From Candidatus Pantoea floridensis (lineage in GTDB: Bacteria; Pseudomonadota; Gammaproteobacteria; Enterobacterales; Enterobacteriaceae), in contig NZ_OCMY01000001.1 of the NCBI RefSeq assembly GCF_900215435.1, forward strand, positions 2,666,001 through 2,730,000: 64,000 bases of DNA, given 5' to 3'. Every line of letters starts with the position of its first letter. Position 1 is the first letter of the stretch. Under the pieces are notes generated by a model. The model saw only the letters and a program-made list of their open reading frames with translations, did no database searches and was not told the DNA's origin. Position numbers and translations under genes: made by a program. Positions 12,501 to 18,155 of this stretch are shown piece after piece.

Positions 12501-15500
12501 TGCTGCGGGCGGTAGCACCAATGACAACACGCCAGCGCTGAGCGGCTCGGCGGAAGCGGGCAGTATCGTGAGAGTTTACGATGGCGGCACGCTGATCGGT
12601 TCGGTCACCGTAGGCAGTAACGGCAACTGGAGTTTCACCACGCCAACCCTGGCAGACGGCCCACACACGCTTAACGTTACGGCGACCGATGCGGCGGGCA
12701 ACGTCAGTCCCAATGCTTCCTTCGCCTTGACGGTAGATACCGTGGTACCTGCGCCAGTGACGAACCTGGTGATCACCGATGATGTCGGTACCAGTCAGGG
12801 CCCGCTGGCCAACGGCGCGGTCACCGATGACGCCACGCCAACCCTGAGCGGCACGGCAGAAGCGAACGCGATTGTCACCATCTACGACGGCAGCACGGTG
12901 CTGGGTTCCGTTACTGCGGGCACCAACGGCGCCTGGACCTTTACCACGGCGACGCTCAGCAACGGGACCCACCCGCTGAGCGTGACGGTGAAAGATGCCG
13001 CGGGTAACACCAGTGCGGCCACCACGCCGGTTTCCATCACCGTGGATACCGTGGCGCCGACCGCCTCAACGCTGGTGATCACCAACGACGTCACCAATAC
13101 CACGGTGCCGAGCGGCGGGGCCACCAACGACACCACGCCAACCCTGAGCGGCGTGGCGGAAGCGGGCAGCATCGTTAAAATTTTCGACGGCAGCACCCAG
13201 ATTGGTTCGGTAACGGCGGGCAGCAACGGCGCGTGGACCTTCACCACCGCAGCACTGACGCAGGGCACGCATCCGCTGAGCGTGACGGTAACGGATGCCG
13301 CCGGCAACGTCAGCGGCACCACCTCGGCGTCGGTGATTATCGATACCACGCCGCCGGCAGCGGTTACCAACCTGGTGGCCTCGAACAACAACGGCAGCAC
13401 GGCGGTGACCATCCCGAATAATGGTGCCACCAACGACAGCACGCCGCTGTTGACGGGTTCTGGTGAAATCGGTGCGAAGATCAGCGTCTACGACGGCAGC
13501 ACGCTGCTGGGCACCACCACGGTGGGCAGCAACGGTACCTGGAGCTTCATTGCTACCACGCTGAGCAACGGTGCGCACACGCTGAACGTCACAGCAACCG
13601 ATGCAGCGGGCAACGTGAGTCCGAATGCGTCAACGACGTTGACCATCGATACCGTCGCCCCTGCGCCGGTGACGAACCTGGTGATCACCGATGATGTCGG
13701 TACCAGTCAGGGCCCGTTGGCTAATGGTGCAATCACCGATGACGCCACGCCAACCCTGAGCGGCACGGCGGAAGCGAACGCGATTGTCACCATCTACGAC
13801 GGCAGCACGGTGCTGGGATCGGTTACTGCGGGCACCAACGGCGCATGGACCTTCACCACGGCGACGCTCAGCAACGGGACCCATTCGCTGAGCGTAACGG
13901 TGAGCGATGCAGCGGGTAACACCAGTGCAGCCACCACGCCGGTTTCCATCACCGTGGATACCGTGGCACCAATAGCTTCAACGCTGGTGATCACCAACGA
14001 CGTCACCAATACCACGGTGCCGAGCGGCGGTGCCACCAATGACACCACGCCAACCCTGAGCGGCGTGGCGGAAGCGGGCAGCATCGTTAAAATTTTCGAC
14101 GGCAGCACCCAGATTGGTTCGGTGACGGCGGGCAGCAACGGCGCGTGGACCTTCACCACCGCAGCACTGACGCAGGGCACGCATCCGCTGAGCGTGACGG
14201 TAACGGATGCCGCCGGCAACGTCAGCGGCACTACCTCGGCGTCGGTGATTATCGATACCACGCCGCCGGCAGCGGTCACCAACCTGGTGGCCTCGAACAA
14301 CAACGGCAGCACGGCGGTGACCATTCCCAACAACGGCATCACCAACGACAGCACACCGCTGTTGACCGGTAGCGGCGAAGTTGGCGCGAAGATCAGCGTC
14401 TACGATGGCAGCACGCTGCTGGGCACCACCACGGTGGGCAGCAACGGCAGCTGGAGCTTCATTGCTACCACGCTGAGCAACGGTGCGCACACGCTGAACG
14501 TTACGGCAACCGATGCGGCGGGCAACGTGAGCCCGAACGTGTCGACCACGCTGACCGTCGATACCGTCGCGCCAGCGGCCAGTACGCTCACCATTGTTGA
14601 CGATGCGGGCAGTACGCCTGTGACGCTGACCAATGGCGCGTACACCCGCGACACCACTCCGGTGCTGAGCGGCACCGCGGAAGTCGGCGCAGTGGTGACC
14701 ATTTTCGATGGCAGCACCGCGCTCGGTTCCGTCACGGTAGGCGCAGGGGGAAGCTGGACCTTCACCACCGCCGCGCTGGCAAACGGTGCGCATCCGTTGA
14801 CCACCACCGTGACGGACTCGGCGGGCAACGTCAGCACCGGTAATACAGCGGTAACGGTGAACGTTGATACCGTGCCACCTGCTGCAGTGAGCGGTCTGGC
14901 GATTGACGCGACAGGTACCACCGTAACCGGTAGCGGCGAAGTCGGCGCGACGGTCACCGTGCGTGATGCCAGCGGGGCATCGCTGGGTACTGCGACGGTA
15001 GGCGCGGGCGGTGCATGGTCGGTTAACCTGACCACAGCCCAGACCACCGGTGCTTCCCTGTCGGTTATCCAGACGGACCGTGCGGGTAACGTCTCAACGA
15101 GCACACCGCTTACCGGGGCGATTCGTATTGTGGCCACCAATGACACCAACGAGGTGGACTACAGCACCACGCAGGCGACGGTCAACAACGGTACCACCAG
15201 CGTTTCGCATGTGGCACTTGCCAACGTGGGATTGGGCAGCGTCCTCAATGCTACCGTGCTCTCCAACGGTAATGCCTATGTGTTTAGCGTCGGCAACGAC
15301 GATACGCGCAGCGTGACGCTCAACGGTTCGGTGGGCGGGATCAGTCTGATCTCAACCTACTCCATGTACCTCTATGAGCAGCAGACCAATGGCACCTGGC
15401 TGTTGATCAATACCCGATCTAATTACCTGTCAACCGGCTTGATTTCTCTGGGTACGCAAACCGGCGCCAACGTGACCTATAGCAATCTGGGCACCGGCAC

Positions 15501-16629
15501 CTATGCCGTGGTGATTGGATCCAACGTGAGCGTCAACCTGCTGCCGACCACCACCATCAGCACGGTGTCCGATTTCACCACGCTGGCGGTAACGGTGGCG
15601 GCAACGGTGACAGGTAACTTGCTGACCAACGACACCAGCTCCGTCGCCGGTACGATTCCGACGGGGACGGCGATTACCACGGTGTCTGGCAGCGTGGTGG
15701 GATCGAGCGGGAACACGGTGATCAACACCACGTACGGTACGCTGACCATCGACTCGCACGGTAACTACACCTATGTACTGAAGGCCGGTCTGGATATCGA
15801 CACGCTGCCTACCGCGGACACCTTTAGCTACTCGGTAAGGGATGCCAGCGGTGCGGTGACCTCGGCAACCTTGACGGTAAACCTGCATAACGGTGCGTCA
15901 ACCAGCACGCTGGTAACCACCAACAGCCTGTTTACCGAAGCGGCAAATGACCACGATGCCAGCGGCAGCATCTACGGTTCGTCAACCGCCAGCCATAGCG
16001 GAACCTTGAGCATCACTAATGAACACGGCGATATCACCACCGTGCACAGCGTGGGCACAACGACGGTTGCGGGGGACTACGGGGTGCTGACGATTGCGGC
16101 CAACGGCAGCTATACCTACTCGCTTAATGCGGGCGTGGATGGACAATCTATCACGCACAAAGAGGTGTTCAGTTATACCCTGGCGGCCAGCGATGGCACC
16201 ATCACCACGCAGTCGTTCACCATCGAGCTACACCCAACCATCACAGGCACCGCCGGGGCTGACACGCTTTCTGGCGGCGCTTACGACGACACCATCACCA
16301 GTGGTGCCGGCGCCGATACGTTGGTGTATCACTTGCTGGCGAGCGCCGATGCGACCGGCGGTAACGGTCACGATACCTGGACCGACTTCAATGTTGCGCA
16401 GGGCGACAAAATTGACGTCAGCAACTTGCTAATCGGCTGGAATGATTCCACAAGTAATATTAATGATTTCGTGAAAGTGGACCATACTTCAGACGGTAAT
16501 ACGGTGCTCTCAATTGACCGTGATGGTAGCGGTACGGGTTACAGCGCAACGCAGCTGATTACGCTGGAAGGCGTGAACGTTTCGCTGGAGGAGTTGCTGC
16601 AACAACCGCACCAAACCCACACGGTCTAG
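556..16629 (+). CDS. Giant Bap/BapA-like repeat adhesin secreted by type I system (5357 aa)
   Basis: A predicted surface adhesin for biofilm formation. Residues 1 to about 130 match the BapA-type prefix domain (start MNNISVTPKGG, with the WWVEDPGTEG segment) that precedes Ig arrays in Bap/BapA/LapF-like proteins. A Gly/Asn linker follows at about 134-174. About 46 Ig-like repeats of roughly 100 residues run to about 4858, with recurring TPTLSGTAE, YDGTTLLG, WSFTTPAL and VTDAAGN segments. Two VCBS-like modules (GTLTIDSHGNYTY and GVLTIAANGSYTY) follow. The last 130 residues look like a type I secretion target: GTAGADTLSGGAYDDT, ADTLVYHLLA, then an LEELL helix. I noticed no cysteine. There is no N-terminal signal peptide, as expected for type I export. 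The matching exporter genes follow directly. The start has only a weak GGGA at 542-545. The functional call is family-based. Confidence 0.93.
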   Translation: MNNISVTPKGGTIASELSGNQVNLTAPSVVQLHLNQSDIKSFTRNGNDLVVTTKSGEVLVIHNFYSPNGDSDLVLLDDRGAMWWVEDPGTEGFHYVSIDSTEGLLAENTTNDGTIAAFGIGGAALAGLGALIAGGGGGGGGGNSTPGDNEGGNNGGNNGGNNGGNNGGNNGGGDTTAPGAISDLAIGDNVGPYQGTIGAGAITDDNTPTLSGTAEAGAIVSVYDGTTLLGTVTVGADGRWSFTTPALADGQHSLTATVTDAAGNTSAATNPVDFTVDTVPPAITGVSVENNSGSTVLPVTNGGATNDTTPVLRGTAEAGSIITIRDGDTVLGSVTVASNGTWSFTSPALDQGSHTLSITATDAAGNSSPATTITFTVDTDAPAAATGLSLGDGSGTINNGGTTDDSTPTLSGIGEAGATISVYDGQTLLGTAVVDANGAWSFTTPTLSNGAHSFTVTQTDAAGNVGPASTAYGVTIQADAPPATTSLEITDDSGNTLVQLGNGASTHDSTPTLSGLATAGALITLYNGSTVLGSVVAGSDGQWTFTPAALADGSYAFHASVEDTSGNVTQTPIITITIDTIAPAAAGDLQLSDNAGSTAEPIASGGATNTTTPVLSGTAEPGSTVTVRDGATVLGSATVGSNGTWSFTSPVLSEGDHSLTTTVTDPAGNVGPASDPINFSVDTQPPAAASNVVVSDDVGASTGPLTAGATTDDSTPTLTGNGEANAIVKIYDGSTLLGSVAVGSDGSWSFTTPALNNGPHTLSVTVTDAAGNVSQATTGFGFTVDAGVPPTNSTLEITDDSGNTLKVLSEGASTHDTTPILSGLASAGAVVTLYNGTEVLGSTTAGADGQWSFTPAALIDGTYAFHATATDTAGNVTDSATLTIIIDTVAPSATGDLQLTVNSGSVVTPIESGSTTNDNTPILRGTAEPGSIVTVLDGTTVLGSATVGSNGSWSFTSPTLSEGNHSLTTTVTDAAGNTGPASTPITLTVDTTPPAQVGDLVIADNVGAIQGPLTSGDITDDRTPTLSGTGEPNATISIYDGTTLLGITSVGADGSWSFTTPTLSNGSHTFTVTATDTAGNVGPATPPVIVTVNADIPPASASLEVTDENGNTVAQLTDGASTNNDSPVLSGLAGAGNIITLYDGNTLLGSTTADSNGQWIFYTQNLSNGAHALHGTITDANGNVTDTATINITVDTLAPDAASGVELTNDTGSITQPIISGSATNDATPVLSGTAEAGSKVTILDGTTVLGTVTVGGDGNWSFTTPALGDGNHSITTTVTDAAGNVSPASAPIAFSVDTSAPAAVSGLVVTDNVGSSTGPLASGATTDDSTPTLTGTAEAGSVVRVYDGTTLLGSTTVGGNGSWSFTPEAALTNGQHSLTTTVTDAAGNVSPTSPAFSLNVDAGVPATNSLLIVTDDSGSTMVELPNNASTHDTTPILSGQAGAGDVITLYNGTTVIGSVVAGTDGQWNFTPAALDDGTYAFHATATNATTGVVTDTPTITITIDTVVPTAPADVGLTDGSGDPIPQGGSTNNNTPTLTGTGEAGSTVTISDGTTVLGTTTVDSDGNWSYTTPALSDGNHSLTSTVTDPAGNTSPASSPVTVTVDTQPPAAAGNVHFSNEDGTPIAAGGSTNDTTPTLSGSAEPGSIVTVSDGTTVLGTATTGSDGNWSFTPDNALSEGQHNLTTTVTDTAGNVGPVSSVVIVIVDTTPPAAATDLQLANDSSGTPVPVAENGATNDVTPMLSGRAEPGSTVTVSDGTTVLGTATVGNDGSWSFTSPTLGDGPHSLTTTVTDSAGNVGAPSAPLTFTIDTTAPAAPGGVQLSNDTSGTPVPISSGAATNDPTPVLSGTAAAGSTITVSDGGTVLGSVTVGSGGEWSFTTPALNEGNHSLTATVTSPAGNTSAPSAPILVTVDITPPAAATDLQLSNNEGGTSVPIAAGGTTNDTTPALSGTAEAGSTVTVLDGSTVLGTATVGSDGSWSFTPTTPLTAGEHTLTTTVTDAAGNVGAASSPITVNIDTTQPPAAENVVLNNDDGSTPVPIASGGATNDTTPAISGTATEGSIVTIRDGNTVLGSVTVGSDGSWSFTTPTLSEGAHSLTTTVTSSSGNVSEPSTPIAFTVDTQAPATSSELQLSNDGGTAIAAGGVTNDSTPVLTGSAEAGSIVTVRDGNAVLGTANVDSEGNWTFTPATPLGEGSHSLTTTVTDAAGNSSGASTPIVFTVDTTPPVAATDLQLSNDNSGTAVPIDTGGRTNDTTPVLSGNAEAGSIVTVLDGTTVLGSTTVGTDGQWSFTPATPLDTGLHSFTTTVTDAAGNVGPASAAIAVTIDTTPPPAAADVVLNNDQGTTPTPIASGGATNDTTPVLSGSAETNSIVTVRDGNTVLGSVIVGSDGTWSFTTPALSQGQHSLTATVTDDAGNISTPSPAITFTVDTEAPSAAIGLQLSNDSGETAIPIAAGGATNDTTPLLSGSAEAGSTVIISDGSNVLGSVVVGDDGNWSFTSPTLGEGPHSLTTTVTDAAGNVSAPSAALEFNIDLTPPAAPNDITLSNNNGSSPVAIDGGSSTNDATPLITGTAEAGSTVTVLDGGTVLGTAIVGSDGNWNFTSPLLGEGGHSLTATVTDPAGNVGPASAPVTFSVDTVAPAVATDLVLNNDNGSTPVPIANDGTTNDSTPVLSGVAEANSIVIVSDGTTVLGSAIANAQGDWSFSPTLTDGTHNLSVTVRDAAGNTSAPSATVTVTVDTVAPPAATELTLTNDVGGAAIAIPNGGLTNDNTPVLSGAGQEGSIITVSDQNGVLGSVAVGAGGTWSFTPPVALADGSHTLSVTASDAAGNVSAPTTINVVVDATPPAAAAEIIVSNDDGASPVAIANGSITNDNTPFLTGTAEAGSTVIIRDGDAILGSASVGSNGQWSFASPVLGDGPHSLTTTVVDAAGNVSPASTAIDFNVDTSVPAAATLEVRNDDGTTPVLVPNGTSTNDNTPLLSGNAEAGSVVTIYDGNVVIGSTTAIADGTWSFNSPTLTDGSHTLTATVTDEVGNVSAPSASFTVLVDATAPQPAEGLLLQNNNGGTPVTIADGGITNDSTPAISGTAEANAIVRAYVGTTLVGSAVAGSDGAWSITTTALADATHTLNVTVTDAAGNVSSNAAVSLTVDTSIPAAVLSFAVYNDVSTTPVQVADNGNTNDNTPVISGTGVAGTTINIYDGDNLLGTTTVGDNGVWRFVTAELGEGQHSFTVSVTNAAGTTGAEAIPITINIDTVPPVAVTDLVITDNVGTSTGELTQGQTTDDNTPTLSGSAESGSVVSIYDGTTLLGSVTAVNGAWSFTTAALSNGSHSFTVTVKDEAGNVGPASPDFTIIIEAGLPPATTTLEITDNSGSTLVELTNGAYTKDSTPALSGLTEPGNIVRIFDGETELGSVTADANGQWSYTPAALTEGAHAISVLVTDATGNNGVQSDPITINVDITAPVAVTDLEAANNNGSTPVPIANNGITNDSTPQLTGTTEANGIVTVYDGNTVIGSTTANGSGEWSFTSPTLNQGNHALSVTVTDAAGNVGPRSEVVNLTVDTVAPNASTLLVTNDVTSTTVPNGGATNDNTPTLSGTAEVGSVITVYDGTTVLGSVAAGTGGAWSFTTAELGEGSHSFSVRVTDAAGNTSVASSTATVVVDTVAPAGIDDLIAVNNNGSSPVQIAAGGTTNDSTPNLSGTAEAGSIVKIFDGSTQIGSVTAGSNGAWSFTSPTLSDGLHTLNVTATDAAGNVSPNASVSLTVITAAPTPVSDLVVSDNVGATQGALVNGAATDDNTPTLSGTATAGNVVIISDGNTVLGSVVAGSNGAWSFTPAALSEGAHPLSVTVRDAAGNTSSATTFTVNVDTVAPANATLQITNDATGNTVPNGGSTNDSTPTLSGTAEAGSKVSIYDGATLLGTATASDTGTWSFTTAALDQGAHPLSVTVTDAAGNVSGSTSATVTIDTVAPPAVTGLGAANNNGSTPIAIAAGGSTNDNTPALSGSAEAGSIVRVYDGGTLIGSVTVGSNGNWSFTTPTLADGPHTLNVTATDAAGNVSPNASFALTVDTVVPAPVTNLVITDDVGTSQGPLANGAVTDDATPTLSGTAEANAIVTIYDGSTVLGSVTAGTNGAWTFTTATLSNGTHPLSVTVKDAAGNTSAATTPVSITVDTVAPTASTLVITNDVTNTTVPSGGATNDTTPTLSGVAEAGSIVKIFDGSTQIGSVTAGSNGAWTFTTAALTQGTHPLSVTVTDAAGNVSGTTSASVIIDTTPPAAVTNLVASNNNGSTAVTIPNNGATNDSTPLLTGSGEIGAKISVYDGSTLLGTTTVGSNGTWSFIATTLSNGAHTLNVTATDAAGNVSPNASTTLTIDTVAPAPVTNLVITDDVGTSQGPLANGAITDDATPTLSGTAEANAIVTIYDGSTVLGSVTAGTNGAWTFTTATLSNGTHSLSVTVSDAAGNTSAATTPVSITVDTVAPIASTLVITNDVTNTTVPSGGATNDTTPTLSGVAEAGSIVKIFDGSTQIGSVTAGSNGAWTFTTAALTQGTHPLSVTVTDAAGNVSGTTSASVIIDTTPPAAVTNLVASNNNGSTAVTIPNNGITNDSTPLLTGSGEVGAKISVYDGSTLLGTTTVGSNGSWSFIATTLSNGAHTLNVTATDAAGNVSPNVSTTLTVDTVAPAASTLTIVDDAGSTPVTLTNGAYTRDTTPVLSGTAEVGAVVTIFDGSTALGSVTVGAGGSWTFTTAALANGAHPLTTTVTDSAGNVSTGNTAVTVNVDTVPPAAVSGLAIDATGTTVTGSGEVGATVTVRDASGASLGTATVGAGGAWSVNLTTAQTTGASLSVIQTDRAGNVSTSTPLTGAIRIVATNDTNEVDYSTTQATVNNGTTSVSHVALANVGLGSVLNATVLSNGNAYVFSVGNDDTRSVTLNGSVGGISLISTYSMYLYEQQTNGTWLLINTRSNYLSTGLISLGTQTGANVTYSNLGTGTYAVVIGSNVSVNLLPTTTISTVSDFTTLAVTVAATVTGNLLTNDTSSVAGTIPTGTAITTVSGSVVGSSGNTVINTTYGTLTIDSHGNYTYVLKAGLDIDTLPTADTFSYSVRDASGAVTSATLTVNLHNGASTSTLVTTNSLFTEAANDHDASGSIYGSSTASHSGTLSITNEHGDITTVHSVGTTTVAGDYGVLTIAANGSYTYSLNAGVDGQSITHKEVFSYTLAASDGTITTQSFTIELHPTITGTAGADTLSGGAYDDTITSGAGADTLVYHLLASADATGGNGHDTWTDFNVAQGDKIDVSNLLIGWNDSTSNINDFVKVDHTSDGNTVLSIDRDGSGTGYSATQLITLEGVNVSLEELLQQPHQTHTV
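955..1078 (+). repeat. Gly/Asn low-complexity linker in the adhesin
   Basis: The DNA encodes a run of nine glycines followed by five near-identical GGNN units. At the DNA level the second half is a 12-bp imperfect tandem array with codon variation (ggtaataacggc-like units). Units are multiples of 3, so gain or loss would keep the frame. It probably acts as a flexible hinge between the prefix domain and the Ig array. Confidence 0.75.
1075..15129 (+). repeat. Array of about 46 Ig-like repeat units (about 300 bp each)
   Basis: Each unit encodes one Ig-like domain starting near a DTxAP motif. Three subtypes can be told apart by their first strand. Type A has DNVG...GPL...TTDD. Type B has SNDNGSTPVPI...GGATND. 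Type C has LEITDDSGNTL...GASTHD. From about 1984 to 5080 they cycle C-B-A with a period of about 915-930 bp. From about 5100 to 10000 nearly all are type B. After that A, B and C types mix again. The count comes from array length divided by unit length, not from an alignment. Confidence 0.85.
12751..14574 (+). repeat. 912-bp near-identical tandem duplication inside the adhesin
   Basis: The segment 12751-13662 is repeated at 13663-14574 with a constant offset of 912 bases (304 codons). It covers one A-type, one C-like and one B-type Ig unit. Long blocks are identical and differ only at scattered, mostly third-position sites. The offset is visible from the anchor gatcaccgatgatgtcgg at 12771 and 13683. 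Neighbouring units are far more diverged at DNA level, so this is the most recent expansion in the array. Confidence 0.85.
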
Positions 16630-16654
16630 TAACTCGGTGAAGCAGGGATGCAGT

Positions 16655-16684
16655 AAGGGCACAAGGATGTGCCCCTTTCTCTTT
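16655..16684 (+). terminator. Terminator after the adhesin gene
   Basis: GGGCAC and GTGCCC pair around AAGGAT, followed by C and a pyrimidine-rich CTTTCTCTTT tail. It lies 26 bases after the adhesin stop and just before the secretion operon, so adhesin mRNA may be largely separated from, or only partly read through into, the exporter genes. Confidence 0.65.
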
Positions 16685-16703
16685 AATGACTGGTGGACTA
16701 TCG

Positions 16704-18155
16704 ATGGAACTGATGCACTCAGGCGCAACTTTTCGCCGTTCGTTTAAGCTCAGCGTTCTCTGTGCGGGCATGGCTTTACTTTACAGTTCTCAACTTTTAG
16801 CGGCCAGTGACGCGTTAACCCGCGCGGGGCAGATCACCTCGGCAGGTTTAGCGCAACAGCAAGAACTCCCTTCATTAACCGGTGAGGTGGCCGAACCCGC
16901 ACTGGCAAACGTACCCGACTTTCTCACCATCAACCAGGCGGTACAGCGCGCTGTCCAGTGGCATCCGGATATCGCCGAGGCCGTGGGCAAGATGCTGGAA
17001 CAGGCCAATCAGGTTGATGTGGCGAAAGCCAAATACTATCCGCAGATCAGCGCCGGCATGAACAACGGCTACAGCAACGCCTACAGCGAGAAGGGCTTCA
17101 GCCCGTCGTTTGTGCTGTCGGTGTCGCAGATGCTGTATGACTTTGGCAAGGTGAGCAGCTCGGTACGCTCCGCCGAAGCTGGCGTGGCGCAGGAGCAGGC
17201 CAACGTATTGGTCAGCATCGATACCGTCGCGCACGATACCGCTGCGGCATTGGTGGAAGTGCAGGGTTATCAACAGCTGGTGACAATTGCCCAGCAGCAG
17301 CTGGCGGCGCTGAGTAAAATTGGCGATCTGGCGCGGCAGCGTAATGAAGAGGGCGCGGCTTCACTCTCCGATGCCACGCAAACTGACGCGCGTATCGAAG
17401 GTGCGCGCACCACGTTAATCCAGTATCAGGCCAATCTTGACCGCTGGCGCGCCACGCTGGCGACCTATCTCGGCTGGCCGCTGGTGAAGAAGGTTAGCGA
17501 TGATTTCCCCGCCAAACTGACCCAATCCTGTCAGGTGGCGAAAGCCGATGACAAGCTCAATCCCTCGGTATTAGCGGCCTGGGCGCAGGCTAATCAGGCG
17601 CAGGCCAAGCTCGATAATGCCAATGCGCAGAACATGCCAACCCTCTCGCTGGAGCCGCAGGTAACGCACTATCTCAACAATCATTACTCCGGCAGCGAGA
17701 CGCTGGATCGCACGCAATATTCGGCGTTTGTGAAAGTGGAAATGCCGCTGTATCAGGGCGGCGGTATCACCGCCAGCCGGGATGCGGCAGCCAATGCCTT
17801 GCAGGCCGCCAATGCGGCCGTCAACTCGGCGCGACTGAAAGCGCGCCAGCAGCTGAGTGAATCGCAGAACGAGTCGCAAAGCCTGTCGCTGAGCCTCGCG
17901 ATTATGGGACGGCAGCAGTCGCTGGGCGAGAAAACCCAGTCGCTGTATCAGGATCAGTATCTGCAACTCGGCACGCGTCCTTTACTGGATGTTTTGAACG
18001 CCGAGCAGGAAGTGTTCCAGACGCGTTTCACCCTGCAGCAAACCATCAGCCAGTTACGCTCACTGCAGCTCGATTGCCTTTACAGCACCGGACATATGCG
18101 GTCAGCGTTTGCACTGAATAATCAGCGGATCCAGTCCGTGGAGATCCAGCCATGA
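16704..18155 (+). CDS. TolC-family outer membrane channel of the adhesin type I exporter
   Basis: An outer membrane efflux protein that would form the trans-envelope tunnel for the adhesin. An N-terminal signal peptide is visible (SVLCAGMALLYSSQLLAAS). Two OEP halves follow, with the coiled helical stretches rich in A, Q, N and E typical of TolC-like trimers, and the KVEMPLYQGGG segment seen in this family. An in-frame ATG exists at 16686, but it has no ribosome-binding site. The ATG at 16704 has GGTGGA six bases upstream, so I prefer it (483 aa). The stop overlaps the next ATG by 4 bp, as expected for coupled translation with the ABC exporter. It is most like LapE/BapB-type partners rather than housekeeping TolC, judged by context. 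Confidence 0.88.
   Translation: MELMHSGATFRRSFKLSVLCAGMALLYSSQLLAASDALTRAGQITSAGLAQQQELPSLTGEVAEPALANVPDFLTINQAVQRAVQWHPDIAEAVGKMLEQANQVDVAKAKYYPQISAGMNNGYSNAYSEKGFSPSFVLSVSQMLYDFGKVSSSVRSAEAGVAQEQANVLVSIDTVAHDTAAALVEVQGYQQLVTIAQQQLAALSKIGDLARQRNEEGAASLSDATQTDARIEGARTTLIQYQANLDRWRATLATYLGWPLVKKVSDDFPAKLTQSCQVAKADDKLNPSVLAAWAQANQAQAKLDNANAQNMPTLSLEPQVTHYLNNHYSGSETLDRTQYSAFVKVEMPLYQGGGITASRDAAANALQAANAAVNSARLKARQQLSESQNESQSLSLSLAIMGRQQSLGEKTQSLYQDQYLQLGTRPLLDVLNAEQEVFQTRFTLQQTISQLRSLQLDCLYSTGHMRSAFALNNQRIQSVEIQP

Noticed and set aside
1075..15129. Regular repeat array that could suggest CRISPR or satellite DNA
   Set aside because: Units are about 300 bp, fully coding in one frame and imperfect. 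There are no short identical repeats with unique spacers and no cas genes.
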